Source: Blasia pusilla (lineage: Eukaryota > Marchantiophyta > Marchantiopsida > Blasiales). From it: a stretch of 64,000 nt of DNA. Position 1 is the first letter of the stretch. Each line of letters starts with the position of its first letter. The stretch is from positions 48,856,001 to 48,920,000 of the forward strand of contig CM114271.1 of NCBI GenBank assembly GCA_050084515.1. Reading direction: 5' to 3'. The notes under the pieces are model-generated. The model ran no database searches, was not told the origin of the DNA, and worked only from the letters and a program-made list of their open reading frames with translations. Positions 34,930 to 47,380 of the stretch are shown one piece after another. The position numbers and the translations under genes were made by a program.

Positions 34930-35822
34930 CATTGGGTCCTCTATCTCCGGTGGTTTCAAGTGGGGGTATAATGGCACGCTTAGAAGCTCTTCACCCTCCT
35001 TCAAGTGGTGTTGCACATCTTTTGTGGAAGACTATACAACAAATCTTAACATGGAACTTGGCTTGGAGGTTTTCACGAGGGCTTTTCTCTATACTCCTTG
35101 CTTATAAGCATGTAGGCTATCAGCCATGGTTTTTAAGTATCTATGCTACTGCTTTATCCCAACAGATTTAGCAAGTGGTTGCATCTCTTTGTATAAGGTA
35201 TGCGCACATATTGCGACAAAACGTCTTCTATACTCTTGTCATTAATTGGCTATGGATAAGCCTCCTTTTGGTGTTTGCCCTTTGACTATTGGAGAGGTTA
35301 TATATCGCTTGGTTAGTCAATCCCTTTGCAAGAGATTTCATCCCCACTTTAGCGCCCACTTAGTTCCTCATCAAGTTGGAGTGGCTACGCTTGGTGGTTA
35401 TGAGGTTGTGATTCATAGCATACGCTCTACTCTTGATATTTGTCTAGAGTGGTCAGCAATTCAAGTTGATATGGCTAACGCATTCTATGCAGTTTCTCTT
35501 GTGACCATCTCCGAGGAGTTATGCCCCGCAAGAGGGAAACTTGCAAGTCTCATTCTATGCATATGATATGCCCATTATCTATTTTCACCATACTACTTCA
35601 ATAGAATAGAATATTATCCAATCAACATGTGGCAACCGTCAAGGTGATCCCATGGGTGGCCCACTCTTTGCTATTGCATATTTTCGTGCCCTTCGAGCAT
35701 CAGCCCAAGCATTTCCATCTTGTCTCTTCCCTTCTATTGATACCTACATTATAGGTCCTCCTTCTAGAATGGTTCTTGCTTATACCCATTTTGTGGAGCA
35801 ACCCTCTATCTTAAACCTTAAA
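34930..35822 (+). pseudogene. Reverse-transcriptase fragment of a non-LTR-like retroelement
   Basis: The frame from 34,980 reads into 35,246-35,566, with GEVIYRLVSQSLCKRF, HQVGVATLGGYEVVIH and the palm motif IQVDMANAF (Asp at about 35,468). After a frame change, RQGDPMGGPLFA follows near 35,640-35,675, the conserved RQGDP segment of reverse transcriptases. The expected catalytic F/YADD segment is not recognisable: the reading passes through CLFPSIDTYIIGPPS where it would lie. The fragment stops at about 35,822, exactly where the CACTA transposon begins. It was therefore probably cut by that insertion. Family assignment beyond a non-LTR-like RT is uncertain. Confidence 0.65.
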
Positions 35823-35838
35823 TAGAACAATTCAAGAG

Positions 35839-36660
35839 TTTTATGACTGGCTCATATGACTCCCTCAAGTCATGTATGTCTTAAAATGACTAGAAATGAC
35901 TGATGACTCATGGAGTCATAAAAGCCTAGTAATCTACCATACCATAACTCAAGTCATTTTAGGATGAAAGACCTAGTCATTCATTTAAATGACTGACACG
36001 TCGCCAAAGTGAATAATATTGACAAACTCTGGTCATATAATATGACGGCCATATCAATATATGATGTGGCAAGTGGTCAAGTATGACTACTTAAATCATA
36101 ACACGTGTCATATTGTATGAGTCAACTGTAGTCATAAGAGAGAATTTTAGAAAAATGACTTCAGATTCAATCCTATGACTAAGTCATGTTGATCATTTTG
36201 TTTTGTTTAAATGACTTTAAATGGTTATACACGACTCAATAAATGACGCGGTCTTTGTGTATGACTCAAGTCTGACTACTTTGTATGACTCCATGCTTTG
36301 TGAATATGACTAAGAACTTAACTATATAATTGTTTTAAATGACTCCATAATTTATTATTTTTTTAATACATATTTTCTTATGACTAGAATCTAACTTCTT
36401 TATGATTGATATTTTGCATGACACGTCTTCATGACTCCAAGATTCATTAATATGACTGCATGATAGATGAATATTACTAGGTACCTACATATATGACTTT
36501 TAAATGACTGCATATTGTTTTAGTATGACTTGGTACATGTTTGGATGAGTAGTTTAAATGACTCCATATGGTGTATATGACTAGAGTTTGGCTACATTGT
36601 ATGACTGAATAATTTATGACTAATATGATTCATATGACAGATTTAAATGACTTCAAGTTA
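35839..36660. repeat. Left subterminal ATGACT/AGTCAT repeat array of the CACTA element
   Basis: About thirty copies of ATGACT or its complement lie in roughly 820 bases, irregularly spaced and mostly as TATGACT. In En/Spm-type elements, such subterminal motifs are transposase-binding sites. Confidence 0.85.
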
Positions 36661-37068
36661 TGGGAATCAGAAGTAGGTCTCATGATAGAAGGCTAAGGTT
36701 CTCCTTGTAGAATGTAGCCTATCTATTCATGCATTGATTCTCACAAGGCATCGATAAAATGACCAAAGGAAAGGAAAGGTGGAGATTTTAGTTCAAAAAC
36801 TCCATTCATCAATTGAGAATGCGGTGTAAAAACAAATATCTAATTGGAAACTACTAACTGCCCAATGCAAGAACTAGAATAAAATTCAGTAGTCTTATAT
36901 TGAAGAAAAGTAAATTCAACAACAAAAAAAGTGGTCATAAAGATTACCAGAAGTAATCAACACTAATTTTTATGGAGACTCTGAGATTTCATAGAGAACG
37001 AGTCAGCAAAACATGCACTACTATAAGTAAGTATTGTCTACATGTAGGGATGAATGTCTAATATTAGC

Positions 37069-40000
37069 CTATGATTTCTTCAAATTTACTTCAGGCCAAA
37101 GTACTAAACCTCCAAGAGCATTACCCAAAGTGTATTGAGGTGGCATATCAGCCTCATTTGACTGCCATAACTTATAATCCAAGAATGCAAGATAGACAAT
37201 CTTAAAATCCGACCGTACCACCCCCGATGGGATATCACTCCCATGAAATTTGTGTTTTCCACTCAAGCCGGTTACAACACCAGTGCCCAAAATTGTCCTA
37301 CTGAGCTCGGGCTTTAGGAGTTGAACCTCATCTTCCAATACAAAAATCTGCAAACCCAAGATCCCGGATGAGTCTTTGGAGGAAAAAAATGCATAAACTT
37401 GGTGTTGGACATATAACACAACACATTATTAGTTACAATTCCTTCAATTGTAATATTGTAGCATTTAAACAAAGTTCTGATTATCATGCCAAGCAAGATT
37501 GTTTTTCTTCCAAGTCCACGTGCATACCTTCCCGACGGATTTCTTGTTGCTTCCTGACTTTACATCGTTGACATTTTCACTCCTTGCAACTTGAATGGCG
37601 TCAGAATGCACTGTTGTAACATGTCTCTTTTTCTTTGGGAGAAGACTCTTTCTCCCCAGCAATAAAACCTGCATAGTACAAAAGGACAGTGAAATAAAGG
37701 AAAAGCAATTTTGTTATGTTGAATGTACATCGATAGAAGGCTACTGATATATAGCTATAATATCAGAGAGAGAAATATACCAAGCTGAAACTTGACATTT
37801 ACTTGTTGTACATAATCTCTTGCTGTAAAAAAATGAAGATCTCTTTGAAACTATAGTAAGTGTAAGGATATACCAAGTTGGAAATTGACGTTTACTTGTT
37901 GTACATAATCTCTTGCTGGAAAAAAATGAAGATCTCTTTGAAACTATAGTAAGTGTAAGGAACAACAAGTGCAAGGAAAGTAAGTGTAAGGATGTACCAA
38001 CCTGGAAACTGACATTTACTTGTTGTACATAATCTCTTGCTAAAAAAATTGAAGATCTCTTTGAAACTATAGAAAGTGTGAGGATAACAAAAGTAGAGAG
38101 GGGAAGAAAAGGAAACCTGAGAGGGTTGTTGTTTTAGGTACGTATGTTGTCAAAGCAGACAACGGAAGAGAAAGGGTCCTACAACACTCTCTTGGAATAT
38201 TTAAAGCCAAGGTTGGTTTGGGTTTAGGGTTAGGTGAAGGGTCATCCATTGTCTACATTAATGTTAGTTGTTGTTACCACAGATTTAGTGAATTCATACA
38301 AAGTAGCAGATCCTAAATTAAAACCTACCAAGCTGGAACTTCACATTTATTTGTTGTACATAAACTTAAACCATAATCCATTGAAGATCTCTTTGAAATT
38401 ATAGAAAGGGTAGGGGTAACAAAAGAATGGAGGGGAAGAAAACCAAACCTGAGAGAGTAGCTTTAGGGTTTTCACACGACGAGCAGGATTTTGATTCATT
38501 TCCCTTCTTGACTATCATACAACAACAATAATTATAAGAAACTAAAAGAATATGCACTTACAAAGGATATACTTTCTATTAACCAAATCAGGATGTTCTA
38601 AACTCAATACTTGCCAGCTCAAGTCCCTTCAGTTTGCCCATCCAAGTCCCTTGATACCTCCTTATGAGCACCCAAAACATCTACTCCAATCTTTGAAGGG
38701 CCATCCTTGACACCAACAAGATCTGCCATGTAATTTCAGAGGAAAAATTATCAATTTCTAAGAACTGCACCAATGCTTCAAAAGAAACTAACTTGAGAGA
38801 GGACTCTTAGCTTCTTGTTGACTCATAATATGACTCTTAGAAGGACCACATGTATTCTCTTTAGGTCTCTTCTTCTCTAAAAGCTTGTTGATCATATCAA
38901 CAAGCATGGAAAAGGCCTCTTTTTGTTCCTTCTCGTTTTTTTTTCCAACTTCTCCTCAATTAGAGATTGATTGATTGACATCTTCTTCTCCAAGAGGAGT
39001 TGGTTCCTCTCCAATTTTTGCTCAAGATCATCCTTGATGACACCCATATCTGCAGTCTATTTCTTCTCTACCTTTAGAAGTTGAGTGGTTATGCTTAACT
39101 CTGCACTCGTCTGAAAAATAAAATAATATCCATATAGTCAATATGTTCCCTGCAAATATATATATATAGCTCAAATTCGTGGCTATATCAGTCTTTGTAT
39201 GAAGATAAATTAAACACATGCATAAGTCAGATTTAACTCGGATTTATCCTCACTTGGGAACCTCTAGTGTAAAGGCTATCACTCGCTGCTGGTGTTTGCT
39301 CTTCAAGTTCTTTTGTGCTCAAGCCTACTCTCGCACCTCTTTCCTATTAGTAAGATTGCATACAAACCAATGATAGTGAATAAATCAGGTGGTGAAAAGT
39401 CTACAATGTACTTACAAACCTTACAATACACGAGAAATAATTCAGACATAATTATAGCTAAATTACAAGACTCTCCGTTTCGCCTTTGAAAGCGTCCATC
39501 CTTCTCAATGCCTAGGCATCCATCCAATGCATTCTTTTTGATACAGTAGGAATTGAACCTACTTCACAGCCAACTAGGCATATCACTTGGATACTCCAGG
39601 AATTTAACCTGCTTGCTGTGGAATTGGCCCACTCTCAGTAACACCTACATTACTTCTTGTGGTTGATCCACCTCTGCCCTATATATGGAGAAACCCAACA
39701 ATACAATTAGAATCAATAACATTGACAAACATAAACAATCTGAACACCAAAGTGCAGAAATCATAAATATAAAAAAAAAATGAAAGGTAAGGATAACTTA
39801 CAGAAAACCCCTCTAAACAACCCCCCGGTCTGCTATGATTTAAAGTCATAACCTTTGATCTTGCGTTCACCATCTTTTGGGCCTTCAACATACCCTCATC
39901 AGAAAGCCAATAATCTACGAAACGGCCCCATGCATCTTCCTTAGCGTTAAGGTGGCAAGGGACATCAACATGAGCCCCATTGGCCACCCAATATGCTTTC

Positions 40001-40412
40001 ATCGTGGGCCGTTCTGTTTTTAATAATTGTGCACATTTCTTCTTCAAAAAGTCCAAACAAAACAATGGTGCCCTAACATATGTGTAGGCACTCTCAATGT
40101 GCTTGCAAACAGTTGCCACACTAATATCCTCTTGCCTACTCATCTCGACACATGATAAGTCGAGATAGCGTAGGGTCCATACCTTTAGGTCATTCAACCA
40201 TGGCTCATAACCGGACACCTTGGTCTTTGATACTCCGGTAGACAACAATTCACATCTAGGTAGTAAGTTTTTGTCCTTACGTTGAGCCACATCACGGTTC
40301 CACAAATCTCTCTTGGTCCTACTTCTCCTCGCACTTGCCCTATCACCTGAACAAATGAAAGGCGCAAGAAAATTAATTTAGACATGCACATGTTACAAAA
40401 GGCAAGAAACAA
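37069..40412 (-). pseudogene. CACTA-encoded TNPA-like protein (Transposase_24-like)
   Basis: Multi-exon minus-strand gene of the CACTA element. The segment at about 40,305-39,830 contains CKHIESAYTYVRAP, then WGRFVDYWLSDEGMLKAQK, NARSKVMTLNHSRPGG and a final EGF. These match the W..FV.YW.S.E...N..R...H..G pattern of plant Ptta/En/Spm Transposase_24. A later exon (about 39,112-38,790) encodes a lysine/glutamate-rich coiled coil (KLERNQLLLEKKMSINQSL). The last recognised exon (37,419-37,069) has GTGVVTGLSGKHKFHGSDIP and ends ALGGLVLWPEVNL, similar to the C-terminal domain that accompanies these proteins. A stop interrupts the coiled-coil exon near 39,060. Exon borders are approximate. Such proteins bind the subterminal repeats. 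Confidence 0.6.
37780..38440. repeat. Tandem repeat, four diverged copies of about 90-125 bp
   Basis: Copies start near 37,780, 37,873, 37,998 and 38,328. Each includes ACTTGTTGTACATAA and GAAGATCTCTTTGAAA. The first three are contiguous, the fourth is set apart and more diverged. They lie in an intron of the CACTA protein gene. Confidence 0.8.
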
Positions 40413-41260
40413 AAGACCAGATCACTAACCAATTGTACCCAACATTCTTGGTCGACATTAAGACCATCCTTCAAAAGCGGTTACATGTGGACATACCCCC
40501 ACTTTTATTTGTGGATTTGGAGAGAGTAGGGGCCATGAAAGACTGACTGTCACTTTGCTGCGAATGTACACGAGCTCCTCCCAACAAATCCCGATGGCCC
40601 ATCAGAAAATGTTGAGTTAGAACCTTCTCTTGCAATTGGATAAGGGGGCAGAGGGCATGGTGCTCCATCTTGTCCACACATGGAGATGTGAAATAAGAAA
40701 GACCAAATAATCATGAATTAGTCTCTTACAAGAAGTTCACTCTAATATTTATCAAGAATGGCCACAAGAAACCAGGGTTCAAAAATTAGTAACATTTTAG
40801 ATTCTGAGTGAGTATATATCACTCTTACATCCTTCATCAACACTATAGACAAGAAATCAGGACTTCACAATCTGGAAAAACACACACAATCAAGAAAGGA
40901 AAATTGCCACTTTTCGAGTCATCATGAGAAGATCAAGAGTTAAAGAGTTATAATTCCTTAAAAATCGAGAAGTTGATCACAAATACACAATGTGGAAAGA
41001 AGTTTACACTTGGCCTTTCCCATGGTTGGCCAGAAAAAGCACGATGAATGGGTCCCCATTGCTATTGACTCCCCATCGGAGTCAAAGCTTGTGTATGAGG
41101 ACTCCATCCGGCATGAGATCCACATGGTAGAGATGGTTGGGTATTGCCTATCCAGGGGCGTTCTACAACTCCAGGTTGTGACCAAGATATGCCTCCAAGC
41201 CATTGGCCTTGAGCGGTAATGCGTCCAGCTTACCTCCCACTTTTTCCTGAATCACGTGCC

Positions 41261-42253
41261 TTATAATTGGCATGGGATTTGTGGAATTCTCTCACTCCAA
41301 TAGCCTGAGCATATGAAAAGAGAAATAAAAGTTAGTGTACTATAATAAATAAACACATAGACTGGAAGAATCATGTATCCCACACAAAATCTTTCTGAAG
41401 ATGGTACACAACATATCATTGTAGTTACCCTTTTGACTTGGGTTGGATGGAATGTCGGCCCAGTATCCTTATTCACAAATGGAGGATCAGGTACATCTTC
41501 CTCCTCATCATTCTGGTATTTTGAATCTTCAGTTGGCATATAATGTGGATCTTTCATTTTATTATCCTTTAGGCTTTCAAGCATTGAAGGACCTATTAAG
41601 CTCTCCAAGACCTTTGATGTTAATCTCCAACTTTGTCGCTTTTCCACTACCTCTGCCACTATTGCTCTACAACATGAGGCTTTCTTGGATGCCTTTGCTA
41701 GTCTCAGCCTTTCCAAACAATGATTTCATCATCAATCATCTATGTAAGATCATGCAAGTCTCATTTTCTACGAATAAGGAAACTACATGCAAGAAGGAAT
41801 GGAAAACCATGCAATATTATTGCAATTCACATCTCATGCAAGGTAGTGCACTACTTATTATGGGGGAATAGCACCAAGAATTTATGCTGCTCTTCTTTTG
41901 TTTTCCCTTATCTTCCGTGCCCGTTCTTGTTCAATTGAGAGTAGATCATGAAGGTCCTTATCCAGTAGGTCTGGACTCTCAAATCCATCACCAACATCGA
42001 AGCTCTCCAAGTTTGAAGAGTTGGTGGGCGTATAAGGATGTCTAAAGTTGTCATTATCTTGACCATCTAGCTCCATTGTAATGTGCAGAGGTGATGTTTC
42101 TCTCTCGTAAGTCATTGCCTCTCTTTCAAAACCCTTAGATGTTTCTTGCCCTTTTATACTCAAATCAGAAGCAACCACATTTTTGCTGAGATCTACCCTC
42201 TCCATGGCTGCACTCAGATCTGAAAGGTGCCCTATAGAATCTGGTCTACACAC
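41261..42253 (-). other. CACTA-internal open frames, unrecognised
   Basis: Minus-strand frames at 42,253-41,882 (123 codons, acidic, ending RARKIRENKRRAA) and 41,716-41,261 (containing SKYQNDEEEDVPDPPF) are open and of similar style to the transposon protein that follows. They may be its upstream exons. No domain is recognised. Confidence 0.4.
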
Positions 42254-42540
42254 ACTTGATATATTACTACCTTCTCTGACTATAGATGCAGTGGAAATCC
42301 TACTTTGCTTCTCGTAGTTCTTTTCTTGGCCCTAGTCAAGTTCCCTTGTCTGCCCTATCTTATCCTCTTGTTCATGAGAATTTGCACATTTCCTTTCACC
42401 ACAAGAAACAATACTTTGATTACCATTGATATTATCCTCTCTAGGACATTCTCTACATCATTGGCCTCTGGAACGTCCTCACGACTGGCGTTCAGCTCTT
42501 CGGGAGTCTCCGTCTCCTCTATAGCTTCACGGTCCGGCAT

Positions 42541-44689
42541 TGGTTCCTCTCTTGGTTCACGTCGCTTCTTGGGTTGTTCTCCCTCGATGAGTTCCTAAAC
42601 CCAAACACGCACTCTCATTAGTCGAGTTTGGCCAACCGGCGTTCCAACCCACCGAGTCCTCAACTCGGCGTCTCATCAAACTCAACCTTCCTTAGTTCCT
42701 AGCTTCCAACACATGGCAAGTCCTTCAAGACTTGGAACAGACGTCCTGGTTAGTCCAGGGATCTGAAACGGCTCTTGCGCGCCTAGCGATCCCAACTGTT
42801 CAACGGTCCTCGGGTGAGTTCCGAACCGAGACCCAAGTAATCGAGTCGCGGTGTGAAATCCAAGATGGATGTCTAAAATCACCTCAATGGACTTGGTGCA
42901 GGTTTTCCAACCCAACGCCCAAACTCGCGTTCCGTTCCATGCCCTTGAGCCGCCCCGCGGCGCCCAAAGTGGGGTTTGGGTTCCAAGCACTCTCGGAGAC
43001 CTTCCCCCTTACTAGTACTTCTGGGGTTCTCTAATAACCCCTCCCCTTTGGGAAAAGAGGGTCGAGCCCTTCATTGTGGCCCTCAACCCGACTCCACTTA
43101 TAGTCGTTTTCGGGTCGTATCTCGGCCGCTGCTTATGCGTTTGCAGCGATCTTTAGTGCGTTTGGACCGGCTCTCCATAAGCTTTCCAACGCACCCTTAT
43201 TTGCTCCAAACACATCTTGGAGCTAAAAGTTATGGCCATAAATACAGTCGGAAACTTTCAAACGCTAGTGGCATTCCAAATCCGGATCTTCCCTTTGGCA
43301 ACCCACTTCCTAGACTCGACTTCTTTCAAGTCTGCGACCATAACACCTGAAACGCGACTCCTCGTTCGCGTCTCGTCTCTTGTCTCCTCTTTGAGACAAC
43401 TCCAACGCGCAAACCATCTTAGCGTGAGCCCGCTAATGTTCCGATGTTCCGCTTGGCACTTGTTTGGTCATGAGGGTCGCGACACTTGGTTCACGCCGCT
43501 TGATTGGGCGCTTCTTGGGTTGTTCTTCCTCGATCGCCATTTTCAAGCCAACTCACTCAGATCTCCTCCTCGTTTCTTGCGTCCCTCCTCGAGCATCTGA
43601 GTCTAGCCGCTACCTTGAGTTTTCCCAAGCGTCCGGTTGATCCCACGACCCCAAGTTCTCGCTCACCAAGGATTAGCTCTGATACCACTTGTCGCGCCCC
43701 TACTCTCCTTGAACGTCAATCTTTAGTGTTGCGGAAGCGTACGTTCAGTAGGACACGATCTCATCACCGATCTACACCCAAACACGTATTCTCGTTAGTC
43801 GGGTCCGGGCCAACCAGAGTTCCAACCCACCGAGTTCTCAACTCGGCGTCTCATCAAGCTCACCCTTCCTTAATTCCTAGTTTCCAAAACATGGCAAGTC
43901 CTTCAAGACTTGGAATAGACTTCCTGATTAGTCCAGGAACATAAAACGGCGCTTGCGCGCCTAGCGATCCCAACTGTTCAACGGACCTCGTGCAAGTTCC
44001 AAATCGAGATCCAAGTAATTGAGTCGCGGGATGAAATCCAAGAGGGATGTCTAAAATCGCCTCCGTAGACTTGGTTCAAGTTTTCCAACCCAACCCCAAA
44101 CTCTCGATCCGTTCCATGCCCTTGAGCCGCCCCATAGCGCCCAAAGTAGGGGTTCGAGTTCCAAGCACTCTCGGAGACCTTCCCCCTTACTAGTACTTCT
44201 AGGGTTCTCCAATAACCCCCTTTGGAAAAATAGGGTCGGGCCCTTCATTTGTGGCCCTCAACCCGACTCTACTTACAGTCGTTTCTGAGTTGTTTCTCAG
44301 CCGCTGCTTATGCGTTTGCAGAGATCTTTAGTGCGTTTGAACTGGATTTCCATAAGCCTTCCAACGCACTCTTGTTTAATCCAAACGCATCTTGGTGCTA
44401 AAAGTTATGGTTATAAATATAGTCGGAAACTCTCAAACGCTAGTGGCGTTCCAAATCCGGATTCTTCCTTTGGCAACCCACTTTCTAGACTTGACTCCTT
44501 TCAAGTCTTATTCCGCGTTTGGTCCAGGTTTCTCGGTCGCGACCACAACATCTGAAATGCGAAGCCTCGCTTGCGTCTCGTCTCTTGTCTCTTCTTCGAG
44601 ACTACTCCAACGCGCAAACCATCTTAGCGTGAGCCCGCTAATGTTCCGATGTTCCGCTTGGCACTCGTTTGGTCATGAGGGTCGCGACA
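42541..44689 (-). mobile_element. Nested LTR-retrotransposon array (tandem LTRs with Met-tRNA PBS)
   Basis: Two direct repeats, 42,595-43,484 and 43,690-44,689 (exactly 1,000 bases), are LTRs of a minus-strand element. The complete copy begins TGTCGCG and ends CGCGACA, a perfect terminal inversion. Next to it, 43,676-43,687 is the complement of TGGTATCAGAGC, the initiator-Met tRNA primer site. Only about 200 bases separate the LTRs. The left LTR lacks its last 90 bases or so. The internal sequence next to it (43,485-43,538) reappears on its other side (42,551-42,591). That indicates a tandem or recombined array rather than a simple element. Its gag-like reading on the minus strand (EQPKKRREPREEP) is acidic and short. 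It sits inside the CACTA transposon. Confidence 0.8.
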
Positions 44690-45350
44690 GCAAGGGCCCC
44701 CATCTCTCATCAATAAGATCATCATACACCACGAAACAATACACACATGTCTCACTCTTGTTTTTGTGACGTCTCCACTTTAGGGCCCAAGCTTGATGAT
44801 TCAGCCCATTAAGAAGTTCCCCACTTGCATCAGGTAGGCCTTCAAAAGCAAGAATAGCCTCAAGGTCTGATCGAGTTCCCCCCTTACCACCTATTGTACT
44901 ACCTTGGAGGGCATATGAATGGCCCTCCATTCTGAAAGGTTTTGTTGAAAAATGTTGTTAAGGAGTTGAATAAGGAGAGTTATCATGCATCATTGACAAA
45001 TGCAACATCTCACACAAAGGTTAAACCAGAACCATGACTTTTGACTCACTTCTCAAAGCAAACCGCACATATGTCAAATATTGTATCAAAAGGAAAATTA
45101 AATCTCTACATCCTCTTCGGAGCTCTCTTCTTCAGAAAGCACTTATGTGGACATGTGGATGATAGGGACATTATTACAATCTCTATTTGCTATCACCACC
45201 TCTTCAGCTGTGAGCTCTACGGCACCTAGAGTGTTAGCTAGTGGCACTCTTCTTGATGGCATTTCAATCTAATCAATTGCAACAGAATGTCCTTCATCTA
45301 GGTTTCCACCATCATAGATATCCAAAAGTACTTGACGGGATCTAGCTTCT
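44690..45350 (-). other. CACTA-internal coding-like segments, unrecognised
   Basis: The frame 44,930-44,690 (CVYCFVVYDDLIDERWGPLL) runs up to the LTR boundary and stops making sense beyond it, so the LTR array interrupted it. A second minus-strand reading near 45,345-45,105 (IEMPSRRVPLANTLGAVELT) is also open. Both are probably parts of CACTA-encoded proteins. No domain is recognised. Confidence 0.4.
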
Positions 45351-45710
45351 TTTCTCAAAACAACCTTCTATCCATTTCCTTTGTTCGCATCTCCAAAGAA
45401 GACTTGTTCCACTTGAGGTGGGAACACAAAGGGTTGATGGTTGATAGGTTTACAAGATCTAAGGTTTACAAGTAGGAAGCCTTTACGGTCTCGCTTCATG
45501 GATGGCATACGTGATTTCCAATCTGCCCTCACCTACCTCCCTCTAATTAATATTATAGATTGATCAACAATCCTATAATCAAGCGCAATTATATTGACCG
45601 GAACTCCCACATTTCAAATCTACTGAATATGTTGAACAATTCTAGTGTTACGAGCTTAGCAATATCAGCATATGCTCTTGCTCTGCGTGTTGTGAATTTG
45701 AGGGATTGGG

Positions 45711-45713
<3 letters not shown>

Positions 45714-45806
<93 letters not shown>

Positions 45807-45822
45807 AAGAAAGAAAGAAAGA
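45714..45822. repeat. (GA)n microsatellite followed by (GAAA)n
   Basis: About 44 uninterrupted AG units (45,714-45,802) and then roughly five AAAG units. Any translation across it (Arg-Glu repeats) is an artefact. Confidence 0.95.
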
Positions 45823-46209
45823 AGAATGCTTACCTGATCATTAGTAGTTGTGTCACCTTCGAGGACTCAGTTGATATCACTCTTCAATTTTTTGTGCGTT
45901 GATACCCTTGCTTCCTATCTCACTTCCCTCTACTCTCTCTCTTCGCCTTGTTGCACCTTCGCCTCCGCCTTGCTCTCTTCACCTTCGCATTCTGTCTCAT
46001 AAGTCTGTTACGCCCTAGCTTCCCTGATCCTCGTAACAAGTTCGGCCCCTCTTGCTCATACTCCCTCGCTCATTTTCCCCCCAATCGGTAGCTCCTTCTT
46101 TGCTCGTGCACCATGAGCGTGCCATGTCATCTGCCACGTAAGTATGTGAAATTTTGGAAGCCCCATTAATTTTGGTCAATTTTTTTCATCTAAGTGTTAG
46201 TGTACCTTA

Positions 46210-46513
46210 TTTCTATTTAGTTTATGACTTGACATGTTTAGTCATTTTTCATTCCTTACACAAGTGAGTCATATAAATTTTTAGTATGACTATACACAAG
46301 ACTGACTACTTGTTGAGTCATTTCAAATATGACTATACCATATCATAAGATTTCTCTATGACTTAGTCATATTTGTATATGACTACAACTTTACTATTAT
46401 ATGGTATGATATGACTTCTATTTGACTGGAAAACATTCTAGTCATATATTTGAGTCATGAAGAACCTCAGTCATTCTAGTACTAGTCATAAAACCCACTA
46501 TGTTCTTCTAGTG
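46210..46513. repeat. Right subterminal AGTCAT/ATGACT array and CACTA terminus
   Basis: About fourteen copies of the motif in roughly 280 bases, in both orientations, followed by the terminal inverted repeat that ends ...CTTCTAGTG at 46,513. The flanking bases AGC would be the target duplication on this side. Confidence 0.85.
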
Positions 46514-46679
46514 AGCTTAAATTCCAACCCAGTAAATATCAAGTATGGTCTCCTTCATATCTTCCAACAATCTTCACCCCATCTACTCTTACCATCTACA
46601 TCAAAGGAGTTTGGGTTTTTGGGGTCCTAATTGGCTTCATTGACTATAGCTCCAATGTCGTGCGTATACAAATCGCTCC

Positions 46680-47380
46680 GCAATCTACATCGTTGGTCAC
46701 ATTTACATACCACACAACATTGATCTTCCCAACACACTGGTCAATCCACTCATAAACAAAATATACTCACGCATGTACATCGAGACCACAAAAAATAAGA
46801 GTAGAAACGACTCACACGGCCAACTTCACTCTCCAATCAACATCGGCATATTAAGCCACATCCAACCTGTGCTATAAGGGAATCCAGACGCTAGCACCCT
46901 AGTTCCTAATACACACAAAGCAAGAGGGGTGCTCCTAAGGCCCAACATGAGAAATATGGCTTGGGAAAGCCATCTCTCCTTCTCTTATAGCCTTGGGAAG
47001 AGCCAAAAGGCTCTTCCCTCCAAAATAGCCTTCAAACGTTAACCTGTGTGCCCAAGTTATCGGGTGATCATTGACTCGGTCAACAGGTCACTTGATTGAT
47101 AAAGATCAAAATAGGAAAATCGTCAGAAGAAATATTCCTGATGCAACAGACCTATTGCCAACCTCATCCAACATCTTAGGACGAAGTTTTACCCAAAGAA
47201 CACGTTCGTCGATGTAGTAGAACTATACCTATCGGCTAACTAAGATGTGACATCTCTCATGCGCATACACATCGTTGATCACATCTACACACTAGAGAAC
47301 ATCAATCTTCCCAACACATGGGTCGATCCACTAGCTCATAAACAAAATATACTCATACATATACATTGAGACCACACAAC
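46680..47380 (-). repeat. LTR fragments of the MTase-element family (two copies)
   Basis: About 47,260-47,380 and 46,680-46,790 are direct repeats of roughly 110-120 bases. They share the words AACATTGATCTTCCCAACACA / AACATCAATCTTCCCAACACA in part and ATAAACAAAATATACTCA. Read on the minus strand, both start TTGTG(TG)GTCTC. The copy at 47,380 directly follows a polypurine tract, as expected for a 3' LTR. The other may be a nested or solo LTR fragment. Confidence 0.6.

Larger units (their letters stand above)
35818..46513 (-). mobile_element. CACTA (En/Spm-like) DNA transposon, about 10.7 kb
   Basis: The right end, read on the minus strand, starts CACTAGAAGAACA and continues into GGGTTTTATGACTAG (plus-strand 46,482-46,513). 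The left end at about 35,818-35,850 has a diverged match (AGAACA, then GAGTTTTATGACTGG); its first bases no longer read CACTA. Both ends carry dense subterminal ATGACT/AGTCAT repeats. Inside, minus-strand exons encode a TNPA-type protein with a Transposase_24-like domain. The catalytic TNPD/Transposase_21 protein was not seen, so the copy may be non-autonomous. An LTR array is nested within it. The 3-bp target duplication could not be confirmed because the left end has decayed. Confidence 0.75.

Noticed and set aside
37780-38100. CRISPR-like array
   Set aside because: Repeats are 90-125 bases long, diverged and contiguous within a eukaryotic transposon intron; there are no short repeats with unique spacers.
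45560-45844. Arg-Glu repeat protein
   Set aside because: It is the translation of a (GA)n microsatellite.
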